This document shows, piece by piece, positions 27,376 through 35,442 of a stretch of DNA of 64,000 nt. The stretch comes from Abyssalbus ytuae. Its GTDB lineage: Bacteria; Bacteroidota; Bacteroidia; Flavobacteriales; Flavobacteriaceae. Location: NCBI RefSeq assembly GCF_022807975.1, contig NZ_CP094358.1, positions 1-64,000 on the forward strand. The letters run 5' to 3'. The notes beneath the pieces are model-generated. The model searched no databases. It worked only from the letters and a program-made list of their open reading frames with translations, and had not been told where the DNA came from. The position numbers and the translations under genes are program-made. The stretch's first letter is position 1; the number at the start of each line of letters is the position of its first letter.

Positions 27376-27404
27376 TTTAATACAAATAGTTCAATAAAAA
27401 TAGA

Positions 27405-29597
27405 ATGTCTAAGTTCCCCCATTATAAACAAGCCGATCAAAAAGATTGTGGCCCTACTTGTATTAAAATTGTGGCCAAATACTATGGAAAGATAATACAT
27501 ATTCAAAATTTGCGGGAACTAGCCGAAACGACACGTGAAGGAAGTAGTTTGCTGGGGTTAAGTGAAGCCGCAGAAAAGATAGGCTTTCATACCATTGGCG
27601 TCAAATTAGATTTTAAAAAATTATTAGAAGTTCCTTTACCAGCCATTGTTCATTGGAACAAAAATCACTTTGTTGTTGTTCATAAAATAAAAAATAATGA
27701 TATATATATTTCAGATCCGGCACATGGCCTTTTAAAGTATAATAAAACTCAATTTATTAAAAGCTGGATAGGGAATAATGCAGATGAAAATACAGAAGAA
27801 GGTATTGCACTTTTAATAGAACCCACACCAAAGTTCTATGATTATGAAGAATCGGAAGATGAAAAAAGTAAGTTTAACTTCAGGTTCATTTCCAAATATT
27901 TATTAAAGTATAAGAAGTTTATATTCCAGCTAGCGATTGGATTATTGGCCGGAAGCTTACTACAATTAATAGTTCCTTTTTTAACCCAGAGCATTGTTGA
28001 TGTAGGTATTCAAAACCAGGATATTAACTTTATATACCTTATTTTATTTGCTCAATTATTCCTGTTTTTCGGAAGAACTGCTTTGGATGTAATAAGAGGA
28101 TGGATACTTCTTCATCTCAGTACAAGAATCAATATTTCCTTAATTTCTGATTTTTTCATAAAACTCATGAATCTGCCAATTTCTTTTTTTGATACTAAAA
28201 TGACGGGAGATATACTTCAACGTATAAATGACCACAAACGAATAGAAAAAATATTAACAACTTCATCTCTTAATGTATTGTTTTCAATGTTTAATCTTCT
28301 GGTTTTTGGATTAGTATTAGCATACTACAGTTTATTAATTTTTACCATCTTTTTGTTTGGAAGCACATTATATTTTGCATGGGTTATATTCTTTTTTAAA
28401 AGACGTAAGGATTTAGACTACAAACGTTTTTCCCAGGTAAGTCAGGAACAAAGCAAGGTCATAGAATTAATAAATGGGATGCAGGATATTAAGCTTCATA
28501 ATGCTGAAAGACAAATGAGATGGAATTGGGAATTTGTTCAGATCAGATTATTTAAATTGGGTATCAAAAGTTTGGCCCTTGAGCAAACTCAATCAGTTGG
28601 ATCTTCATTTATTAATGAACTAAAAAATATACTTATTACTGTGCTATCTGCCAAATTGGTTATTGATGGTCAAATAACTTTAGGTATGATGATGGCCATA
28701 TCATATATTGTAGGCCAGTTAAATGCACCGGTAACACAACTTATTAATTTTTTAAGAGATGCACAAGATGCCAAAATATCGCTGGACAGGTTAGGTGAAA
28801 TCCATAACAAAGAAGATGAAGAAAACAGTGATGAACAAAAAATATTTAACATACCTGAAGATTCTGACTTTGAATTAAAAAATGTTTCTTTTAGATATGT
28901 GGGTGGTTTGGATCCTGTTATAAAAAAACTCGATTTAAAAATCCCTGCCAATAAAATAACTGCCATTGTAGGGGTAAGTGGTAGTGGTAAAACTACCTTA
29001 ATGAAACTCCTTTTAAAATTTTACGAACCGGAAACAGGAGATATATATGTTAGTAACCATAACCTTAAAAACATATCTCAAAGAGTATGGAGAAATCAGT
29101 GCGGAGTGGTAATGCAGGAAGGTTATATTTTTAATGATACCATAGCCAGAAATATTGCTGTTGGAAATGACTTTATTGATAAAAAAAAACTTTTAAACGC
29201 CATTACTGTAGCCAACATACAATCTTATATAGATGACTTACCATTGGGGGTCAATACTCGAATAGGCCTTGAAGGAATAGGGTTAAGTACAGGACAAAAA
29301 CAACGTTTACTCATAGCCAGAGCCGTGTATAAAAATCCTAAAATTTTATTCTTTGATGAGGCTACATCTGCTCTTGATGCCAATAACGAAAAAATAATAA
29401 TGGAAAATCTAAATGAATTCTTTAAAAATAAAACTGCTGTTATAATAGCACACAGACTTAGTACAGTAAAAAACGCCCATCAAATCGTAGTTTTAGACAA
29501 GGGTAAAATTGTAGAAGTAGGTGCACATAAAGAACTCACAAAATTAAAAGGCAACTATTATAACCTGGTGAAAAATCAGTTAGAACTGGGTAATTAA
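27405..29597 (+). CDS. Peptidase-containing ABC exporter (C39 peptidase, TMD and NBD in one chain)
   Basis: A 730-residue inner-membrane exporter that cuts double-glycine leaders and pumps out the core peptide. Residues 1-130 are an intact C39 peptidase with Cys15 (KDCGPTC), His88 (NKNHFVVVH) and Asp104 (ISDPAHG). Residues about 160-440 are the transmembrane domain. The C-terminal nucleotide-binding domain has Walker A GVSGSGKTT, signature LSTGQKQR and Walker B ILFFDEATSALD. It acts with the HlyD-type adaptor two genes downstream. The contrast between this intact peptidase and the degenerate copy in the VKOR fusion is notable. Confidence 0.95.
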   Translation: MSKFPHYKQADQKDCGPTCIKIVAKYYGKIIHIQNLRELAETTREGSSLLGLSEAAEKIGFHTIGVKLDFKKLLEVPLPAIVHWNKNHFVVVHKIKNNDIYISDPAHGLLKYNKTQFIKSWIGNNADENTEEGIALLIEPTPKFYDYEESEDEKSKFNFRFISKYLLKYKKFIFQLAIGLLAGSLLQLIVPFLTQSIVDVGIQNQDINFIYLILFAQLFLFFGRTALDVIRGWILLHLSTRINISLISDFFIKLMNLPISFFDTKMTGDILQRINDHKRIEKILTTSSLNVLFSMFNLLVFGLVLAYYSLLIFTIFLFGSTLYFAWVIFFFKRRKDLDYKRFSQVSQEQSKVIELINGMQDIKLHNAERQMRWNWEFVQIRLFKLGIKSLALEQTQSVGSSFINELKNILITVLSAKLVIDGQITLGMMMAISYIVGQLNAPVTQLINFLRDAQDAKISLDRLGEIHNKEDEENSDEQKIFNIPEDSDFELKNVSFRYVGGLDPVIKKLDLKIPANKITAIVGVSGSGKTTLMKLLLKFYEPETGDIYVSNHNLKNISQRVWRNQCGVVMQEGYIFNDTIARNIAVGNDFIDKKKLLNAITVANIQSYIDDLPLGVNTRIGLEGIGLSTGQKQRLLIARAVYKNPKILFFDEATSALDANNEKIIMENLNEFFKNKTAVIIAHRLSTVKNAHQIVVLDKGKIVEVGAHKELTKLKGNYYNLVKNQLELGN

Positions 29598-29603
29598 AAT
29601 ATT

Positions 29604-29651
29604 TTTCGCGAAAGACAGACATAAACCTTGAATGTCTATAAAGGTTCAAGG
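29604..29651 (+). ncRNA. Repeated 5'-UTR pseudoknot element, copy 3
   Basis: TTTCGCGAAA, then stem 1 AGACAT (29617-29622) with ATGTCT (29632-29637), loop AAA, stem 2 CCTTGA (29626-29631) with TCAAGG (29646-29651), and an 8-base last loop. The stem-1 T-A pair replaces the C-G pair of copies 2 and 4, a compensatory change. It starts 6 bases after the exporter stop and ends 26 bases before precursor 9. Confidence 0.75.
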
Positions 29652-29677
29652 CTAATTAATTTTTAATATTTAACATC

Positions 29678-29833
29678 ATGAAAAAATTAGCAAATTTAAA
29701 AGGAACTAAAATGCTCACAAAGCATGAACAAATGAGCATTAACGGAGGCAAAATTAAGTGTGGTGATGAATTTCTCTGTCCACCCGACCAATGTTGCATA
29801 AATAGTATCTGTATAGCTTGTATGGATATTTAA
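29678..29833 (+). CDS. GG-leader peptide precursor 9 (knottin-like cysteine pattern)
   Basis: A 51-residue precursor. Leader MKKLANLKGTKMLTKHEQMS then INGG; core KIKCGDEFLCPPDQCCINSI then CIAC. Six cysteines are arranged C-x5-C-x4-CC-x4-C-x2-C (28, 34, 39, 40, 45, 48), the C-C-CC-C-C framework of inhibitor cystine knots. Similar spacing also occurs in other small disulfide folds, so a knottin fold is only a hypothesis. It lies between exporter and adaptor genes with its own pseudoknot leader and terminator. Confidence 0.78.
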   Translation: MKKLANLKGTKMLTKHEQMSINGGKIKCGDEFLCPPDQCCINSICIACMDI

Positions 29834-29852
29834 AAGTGATACATTTTATTCC

Positions 29853-29879
29853 ACAAGGAGTGATAAGTTCGCTCCTTGT
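29853..29879 (+). terminator. Hairpin after precursor 9
   Basis: ACAAGGAG with CTCCTTGT, 8 base pairs around an 11-base loop, 20 bases after the stop and followed by CTTTCATCTTTT. It probably limits transcription into the adaptor gene. Confidence 0.6.
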
Positions 29880-29906
29880 CTTTCATCTTTTAATTTATTA
29901 AAATAA

Positions 29907-31196
29907 ATGCCAGATAATTCGGAAATACAAATAAGAAGTGAGGAAGTTCAGGAAATTTTAAGCTATATCCCAAATTGGATGATACGATGGGGCAACACGC
30001 TTGTTTTATCATTAATTATCGGTTTACTTTTAATCAGCTGGTTTGTAAAATATCCAGATACTATTGGCGCTGAAATAATAATAACCACCCTCAATCCACC
30101 TCAAAAAATTTATGCTAATACATCCGGCCAATTAGATGCCATATTAATTGAAGACAATGAAATTGTAGAGAAAAATCAAATATTAGCGATCATTGAAAAC
30201 ACTGCTAATTATGAAGATGTATTATTACTCAAAAACCTTATTGATACTTTAACGATAGATTACAACAATTTCTATTTTCCTACTAATCAATTGCCCTTAC
30301 TTTTTTTAGGTGATGTTGAAAATGATTACGCTCTTTTTGAAAGAAGTTATGAAGAATATATTTTAAACAAAGAACTAAAGCCATATACAAATGAGTTTTT
30401 AGCTAATCAGATATCAATAAATGAAGCAAAAAGCAGGTTAAACATTCTTCTTTCTCAGCAAAATATTAACAAACGAGAACTCGATTTAAAAAAAAAGGAT
30501 CTGGAAAGATCTGAATCTTTATATAAAAAAGGAGTTATTTCCACACAGGAATACGATCAAAAACAATTAGATTATTTACAGGCAGAACGCGCATTTAAAA
30601 ACATAAGTACTTCTATCTCCCAACTCAGGGAAACAATAAATAACTCGCAAAGGCAGTTAAGAGGAACCGAAATAAAGAAAACCCAGGATGAAAATAAAGC
30701 AATTAAAAATGTTGTTCAATCCTATAATCAACTCAAAAGAAGTTTAAAAAACTGGGAATTAAAGTATGTATTAAAAAGTTCAATCAACGGCAAAGTTTCC
30801 TTCCTGTCATTCTGGAATGAAAATCAAAATGTTAACCAGGACGACCTGGTATTTACAATTATTCCGGAGGGCAATCATATTTTTATTGGTAAAATTAAAG
30901 CCGGCGCACAAAACTCAGGTAAAATAAAAATAGGACAAAAAGTAAATATAAGATTGGTAAATTATCCTTATGCTGAGTTTGGAATGCTTGAAGGAAAAAT
31001 TAAAAACATATCCTTAGTTCCGGATAATGAAGGAAATTATTTAATAGATGTAAAATTACCCAATAAACTTATTACTACCTACAATCAGGAAATAGAATTC
31101 AAGCAGGAAATGAGGGGAACAGTCGAAATTATAACCGAAGATTTAAGACTTATTGAAAGATTTTTCTACCAATTAAAAAGTGTATTTTCCAGATAA
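29907..31196 (+). CDS. HlyD-family membrane fusion adaptor
   Basis: A 429-residue periplasmic adaptor. One N-terminal transmembrane helix (about 28-48, SLIIGLLLISWFV) is followed by a biotinyl-lipoyl-like hairpin split around a long coiled-coil region (about 150-285), then beta-barrel segments (GKIKAGAQNSGKIKIGQKVN) to the end. It would link the ABC exporter to an outer-membrane channel of the TolC type, which is not encoded in this window. It sits downstream of precursor 9 and upstream of pseudoknot copy 4. Confidence 0.9.
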   Translation: MPDNSEIQIRSEEVQEILSYIPNWMIRWGNTLVLSLIIGLLLISWFVKYPDTIGAEIIITTLNPPQKIYANTSGQLDAILIEDNEIVEKNQILAIIENTANYEDVLLLKNLIDTLTIDYNNFYFPTNQLPLLFLGDVENDYALFERSYEEYILNKELKPYTNEFLANQISINEAKSRLNILLSQQNINKRELDLKKKDLERSESLYKKGVISTQEYDQKQLDYLQAERAFKNISTSISQLRETINNSQRQLRGTEIKKTQDENKAIKNVVQSYNQLKRSLKNWELKYVLKSSINGKVSFLSFWNENQNVNQDDLVFTIIPEGNHIFIGKIKAGAQNSGKIKIGQKVNIRLVNYPYAEFGMLEGKIKNISLVPDNEGNYLIDVKLPNKLITTYNQEIEFKQEMRGTVEIITEDLRLIERFFYQLKSVFSR

Positions 31197-31200
31197 AATT

Positions 31201-31248
31201 TTTCGCGAAAGACAGACACAAACCTTGAGTGTCTATAAAGGTTCAAGG
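31201..31248 (+). ncRNA. Repeated 5'-UTR pseudoknot element, copy 4
   Basis: TTTCGCGAAA, stem 1 AGACAC (31214-31219) with GTGTCT (31229-31234), loop AAA, stem 2 CCTTGA (31223-31228) with TCAAGG (31243-31248), 8-base last loop ATAAAGGT. It starts 4 bases after the adaptor stop and ends 26 bases before precursor 10. Identical in layout to copy 3. Confidence 0.75.
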
Positions 31249-31274
31249 CTAATTAACTTTTAATATTTATTACA

Positions 31275-31463
31275 ATGAAAAAATTAGCATCTGTAAAAGG
31301 GCTTAAAGTTTTAAACAAACACATACAGAAATCTGTTTTAGGCCAAGGAATATCTGCTGCTGAATGTGAAACCAGCTGTAATCAAACATCTGATTGTGGA
31401 AATGGAGGACCTTTTAATTTACCCGGTATTTGCAGAGCCGGTTGTTGTATTTATCCTTTTTAA
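31275..31463 (+). CDS. GG-leader peptide precursor 10 (variant cleavage motif)
   Basis: A 62-residue precursor. Leader MKKLASVKGLKVLNKHIQKS then VLGQG, so Gly23-Gln24-Gly25 replaces the usual GG. Core ISAAECETSCNQTSDCGNGG then a Pro/Gly loop and CRAGCC; six cysteines (31, 35, 41, 53, 57, 58). It is the second precursor with a G-x-G site, with precursor 7. Confidence 0.77.
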   Translation: MKKLASVKGLKVLNKHIQKSVLGQGISAAECETSCNQTSDCGNGGPFNLPGICRAGCCIYPF

Positions 31464-31535
31464 AATTGAATATATAAAAAAGACATTCTCAAAAAATTAA
31501 ATACGAACTTTTAAAAATCTAAAATACTTATTATC

Positions 31536-31688
31536 ATGAAAAAATTAAAAACTTTAAAAAACGTAAAAGTGTTAAATAAATATGAACAAAAAAATGTGAA
31601 AGGAGGAAATGAACCATGCCCGGAGGATATATGTAAAAATTGGGATATTTTGATTTTAGAACCTAGCTGTTATTGTCCTCCTAATTAA
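31536..31688 (+). CDS. GG-leader peptide precursor 11
   Basis: A 50-residue precursor. Leader MKKLKTLKNVKVLNKYEQKN then VKGG; core NEPCPEDICKNWDILILEPS then CYC, with four cysteines (28, 33, 45, 47). Its leader is close to that of precursor 10 (KVLNKxxQK). It is the last gene of the locus and is followed by a terminator. Confidence 0.78.
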   Translation: MKKLKTLKNVKVLNKYEQKNVKGGNEPCPEDICKNWDILILEPSCYCPPN

Positions 31689-31696
31689 TAAAAAAT

Positions 31697-31726
31697 AAAA
31701 CCTCGATAAAAAATTATCGAGGTTTT
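31697..31726. terminator. Bidirectional terminator ending the peptide locus
   Basis: AAAACCTCGATA with TATCGAGGTTTT, a 12-base-pair stem with A's before and T's after. It lies between precursor 11 (plus) and the symporter gene (minus), so it can serve both. Confidence 0.8.
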
Positions 31727-31753
31727 GAATCTTATCTTTTTTATATACATCAT

Positions 31754-33406
31754 TTATTTCCAAAACAAGGCATATAATGCAACCAATATAATCATTACAA
31801 TAAATGAACCGATATTAAATACCGGACTGGTCTTGAATAATTTTCCTGATAATGAAATACCTTTTTCATCTTCTTTCCCTTTATTTTCCATTACACTTAA
31901 TATAATAATAATAATTGCTGTTATAATAGCAGTATACCCCATTTGATCTAAAAATGGTAAATCAACAAATATGGGGCTGTCTGACCATCCTTTAGGCGAT
32001 ACTTTAAAATACATAGCTACAGGAATAGAAGCAAGTGCTCCATAAATTGCCGCTTTATTTGTAGTTTTTTTCCAGAATAATCCTAGCAAAAATACTGCCA
32101 ATATACCAGGGCTAACTACACCAGTATATTCTTGTATAAACTGAAAAGCCTGATCCAATCCTCCTAAAAGAGGAGCTATTATACAAGCTATAATTAAAGC
32201 AACAGCAGCAGAAATTCTTCCTATAGATACCATTTTAATATCACTTTGTCCCTGTCCGAAATACGGTTTATATATATCCATAGTAAAGATAGTAGAAGTA
32301 GAATTTAACATAGATGCTAAAGATGAAACTATAGCAGCGGCCAAGGCAGCGAAAGCCACTCCTTTTAAACCGGTTGGTAAAAACTGTAATAACCATGGAT
32401 AAGCTTTATCAGCCTGCCCTGAAGTAGGAATGTTATGAGAGGCTAAATCCCCAAGTCTTGACATTATTTCCGGATCATTTACCATAACATATGCCGCAAT
32501 ACCAGGGATTACCACAATCAGAGGTATTAATAATTTTAGAAAAGCTGCCAGTAAGATACCTTTTTGAGATTCTTTAAGGGATTTTGCCGCAAGAGTTCTT
32601 TGTATAATGTATTGGTTAAAGCCCCAATAGTATAAATTTGCAACCCATAATCCCCCAACAATAACTCCTATTCCGGGTAAATTTTTAAATTCAGGATTGG
32701 ATTCATCCAATATCATAACAAATTTGTCGGGAGTAGCTTCATAAACCGATTTGAAACCTTCAACAATTCCTTCTCCCCCTGAAACAGCATTCAGTGCTAA
32801 ATAAGTAGTTACCAAACCACCCAAAACTAAAAATACTACCTGAATGACATCGGTCCAGGCAACAGCAGATAATCCTCCGTAAAGAGAATAAGCAGCTGCA
32901 AATAAGGCCAGCCCAATTACACCATACATTAAAGGAAATCCTAACACCGTTTTTAGTGCTAATGCTCCTAAATATAGTACTGAGGTAAGATTCACAAAAA
33001 TGTACAATGCTATCCAAAAAACCGCAAGAATGGTTTTTAAATTTGTTGAATAACGCTTTTCAATAAATTCAGGGATAGTATATAACTTTTTTTCAATAAA
33101 AATTGGTAAAAAGAATTTACCAACAATTAAAAGAGTCAAGGCGGCCATCCATTCATACGATGCTATTGCCAGTCCTAACTTAAATCCTGAACCTGACATC
33201 CCAATAAATTGTTCTGCAGAAATATTGGCTGCGATAAGTGATGCTCCTATTGCCCACCACGGCAACGATTTACTGGCTAAAAAATAATCTTCTGTATTTT
33301 TAGTATGCCCTTTTTTGTCCCTGGATACCCATAATCCAACACCAAGAATTAAAATTGCATAACAGATGAATACAAAATAGTCCCAAAATTCGAATGTTGT
33401 TGTCAT
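31754..33406 (-). CDS. Sodium/solute symporter (SSS family, SGLT-like)
   Basis: A 550-residue membrane protein with about fourteen helices that uses the sodium gradient to import a solute. ISAEQFIGMSGSGF in helix 1, the LYGGLSAVAWTDVIQVVFL segment and SSLASMLNSTSTIFTMDIYK in helix 8 match the sodium-binding regions of vSGLT-type sugar transporters. The substrate is probably a sugar or sugar-like compound, but no sugar catabolic gene is adjacent. It appears monocistronic. Confidence 0.9.
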   Translation of the reverse strand: MTTTFEFWDYFVFICYAILILGVGLWVSRDKKGHTKNTEDYFLASKSLPWWAIGASLIAANISAEQFIGMSGSGFKLGLAIASYEWMAALTLLIVGKFFLPIFIEKKLYTIPEFIEKRYSTNLKTILAVFWIALYIFVNLTSVLYLGALALKTVLGFPLMYGVIGLALFAAAYSLYGGLSAVAWTDVIQVVFLVLGGLVTTYLALNAVSGGEGIVEGFKSVYEATPDKFVMILDESNPEFKNLPGIGVIVGGLWVANLYYWGFNQYIIQRTLAAKSLKESQKGILLAAFLKLLIPLIVVIPGIAAYVMVNDPEIMSRLGDLASHNIPTSGQADKAYPWLLQFLPTGLKGVAFAALAAAIVSSLASMLNSTSTIFTMDIYKPYFGQGQSDIKMVSIGRISAAVALIIACIIAPLLGGLDQAFQFIQEYTGVVSPGILAVFLLGLFWKKTTNKAAIYGALASIPVAMYFKVSPKGWSDSPIFVDLPFLDQMGYTAIITAIIIIILSVMENKGKEDEKGISLSGKLFKTSPVFNIGSFIVMIILVALYALFWK

Positions 33407-33515
33407 AAAATATGATTAGTTAGTAATTTGCTAATATATATTATTTGAATAATATGATTGGTTAATTTTTAATCTTTATAAGGGAGTATTTGTTATAAAA
33501 AAACAGTACAAACAT

Positions 33516-33547
33516 AAAAAAAGCACCAATCAAATGGTGCTTTTTTT
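33516..33547 (-). terminator. Terminator after the DUF885 gene
   Basis: AAAAAAAGCACCA with TGGTGCTTTTTTT, a 13-base-pair stem with a 6-base loop, 3 bases past the stop on the minus strand. Symmetric A and T tracts allow function in both directions. Confidence 0.85.
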
Positions 33548-33549
33548 AT

Positions 33550-35385
33550 TTAACTTTTAGATTTACTTTCAATCCATTCATTTACCATGTCCTCCAATAC
33601 ATTTAGTGGTACTGCACCATTTGTTAATACTACATCATGATATTCTCTTATGTCAAAATTATCTCCAAGCTTTTCCTTTGCTGCTTTTCTCAGTTCCAGT
33701 ATTTTATTCATTCCTATTTTATAAGCAGTAGCCTGAGATGGCATAACTATATGACGTTCTACCATTTTAACAGCGTCCGATTCAGCATTAGGTGTATTAG
33801 AAGTATAATATTCTATACCTTGTTGTCTTGTCCATTTTTTGGCATGTATACCGGTATCTACTACCAGGCGGCATGCTCTCCATAACTCCATGGCTAAACG
33901 GCCAAAATCTGAATAAGGGTCACTGTAAAAGCCCATTTCTTTAGGAATAAATTCTGAATAAAGCCCCCAACCTTCAGTGTAGGCAGTATAACCTCCAAAT
34001 TTCCTAAACATTGGAATATTTTCAAGTTCCTGCTGAATTGCTAACTGCATATGGTGTCCGGGTATACCTTCATGATATGCCAAAGCTTCCATCTGATATG
34101 TTGGCATTGCATTTATATCATATAAATTTGCATAGTAAATACCTGGTCTTGATCCATCAGCAGCAGGTCTTTGATAAAATGCTTTTCCTGCCGATTTTTC
34201 CCTGAAAGTCTCTACACGTTTCACTATAATATCTTCTTTAGGCTTAACAATAAATAATTCATCCAGTCTTGTTTTCATACTGTCAATAATATGAACAGCT
34301 TTTGCCAAGTACTCTTCCCTCCCCTTATCGGTATCCGGATAATAAAATTGCTTATCCGTTTTCATAAAGGTGAAAAACTCCTGTAATGAACCCTTAAAGC
34401 CTACTTTTTCTTTAATCGTATTCATTTCACCATGAATCCTTTTAACTTCACTTAACCCAAACTGATGTATTTCATCAGCTGTCATATTGGTTGTGGTCGT
34501 TCTTTTTAAGGCATTATTATAAAAAGCTTCTCCTTCAGGAAATTTCCATGCTCCATCATCGGTAGTCGCTCTTTTTTGTTGTTCGGTGGCAAATGCGATT
34601 AATTTTTCATAAGCAGGTTTTACTACATTGATCAAAGCCTCCTCGGCTTTTTTAATCAGTTCAGATTTTTTTTCCTCATCTATTTCAAGTTTGCTTACTT
34701 TAGATTCAAAATCAGCTAGCAGTGTGCCTGATTCCTTAGAGTTATCAAAAGGTTTTCCCACCAGGATATTTTTAGAATCCTGGATAACTTTATCAAAAAC
34801 AAATTTTGGAGGAATAATACCCTTTTCTTCTCTTTCTTTCAGGTTTTCAATTAACTGAGAAAAACTATCGGTAAAACCGTTCAATCTTGAGATATAGGCT
34901 TCAGCATCGGCAATACTGTCAATACGGTGCATATTTATTAAAAAGGCAGGTTTGCGCGATTGTGCTCCATACATTTGGTTTACCGGGTAATTATAAAGAC
35001 GATACTTATAATCTTCTATATCGTTTTCTAATTGTTGCTTAAACAGGTCATAACTTAATTTAGTAGCTTCGTCAAGTAATTCAGGATTAATTGAATCTTT
35101 TATCCATTGTAAAGCTTCCTTATTTATTTTATAATCTCTTTCATCGGATGCAGGAGAATCATCATTCCATTTATCATAATCTTTTTTTATACCTAAACGG
35201 GTTTGAAATTCAGGATTATTATCTACATATGTATCAAAAATTTTCTGAAAAAAATCATTGGCTTTTTGAGATTCAGCCGTCATAGTTGCTTCAACAGGTT
35301 CTTGTTTGGTTGTATCTTTTTTACAACTCATAAAAAATAAAAGCGGGATTAAAAGAAATACCACTTTGAAAATGTTTAGTTTCAT
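33550..35385 (-). CDS. DUF885 family lipoprotein, probable metallopeptidase
   Basis: A 611-residue protein with a lipoprotein signal peptide (lipobox FFMS-Cys21), so membrane-anchored outside the cytoplasm. The C-terminal half holds YHEGIPGHHMQ, a zinc-site-like HExxH variant, and GGYTAYTEGWGLYSEF, the hallmarks of DUF885. Members look like carboxypeptidase-type metalloenzymes, but few have been tested. It has its own terminator and stands 57 bases before the dsbD-like gene on the same strand. Confidence 0.88.
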   Translation of the reverse strand: MKLNIFKVVFLLIPLLFFMSCKKDTTKQEPVEATMTAESQKANDFFQKIFDTYVDNNPEFQTRLGIKKDYDKWNDDSPASDERDYKINKEALQWIKDSINPELLDEATKLSYDLFKQQLENDIEDYKYRLYNYPVNQMYGAQSRKPAFLINMHRIDSIADAEAYISRLNGFTDSFSQLIENLKEREEKGIIPPKFVFDKVIQDSKNILVGKPFDNSKESGTLLADFESKVSKLEIDEEKKSELIKKAEEALINVVKPAYEKLIAFATEQQKRATTDDGAWKFPEGEAFYNNALKRTTTTNMTADEIHQFGLSEVKRIHGEMNTIKEKVGFKGSLQEFFTFMKTDKQFYYPDTDKGREEYLAKAVHIIDSMKTRLDELFIVKPKEDIIVKRVETFREKSAGKAFYQRPAADGSRPGIYYANLYDINAMPTYQMEALAYHEGIPGHHMQLAIQQELENIPMFRKFGGYTAYTEGWGLYSEFIPKEMGFYSDPYSDFGRLAMELWRACRLVVDTGIHAKKWTRQQGIEYYTSNTPNAESDAVKMVERHIVMPSQATAYKIGMNKILELRKAAKEKLGDNFDIREYHDVVLTNGAVPLNVLEDMVNEWIESKSKS

Positions 35386-35442
35386 GTTGATTTATTAAGA
35401 ATTTGGCAAGTAAATTTAAGGTAAAATTAATAGACTAAAAAA

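Noticed and set aside
27298-27495. Plus-strand frame overlapping the start of the exporter gene
   Set aside because: It runs through the hairpin and into the exporter coding sequence in another frame; no coding features.
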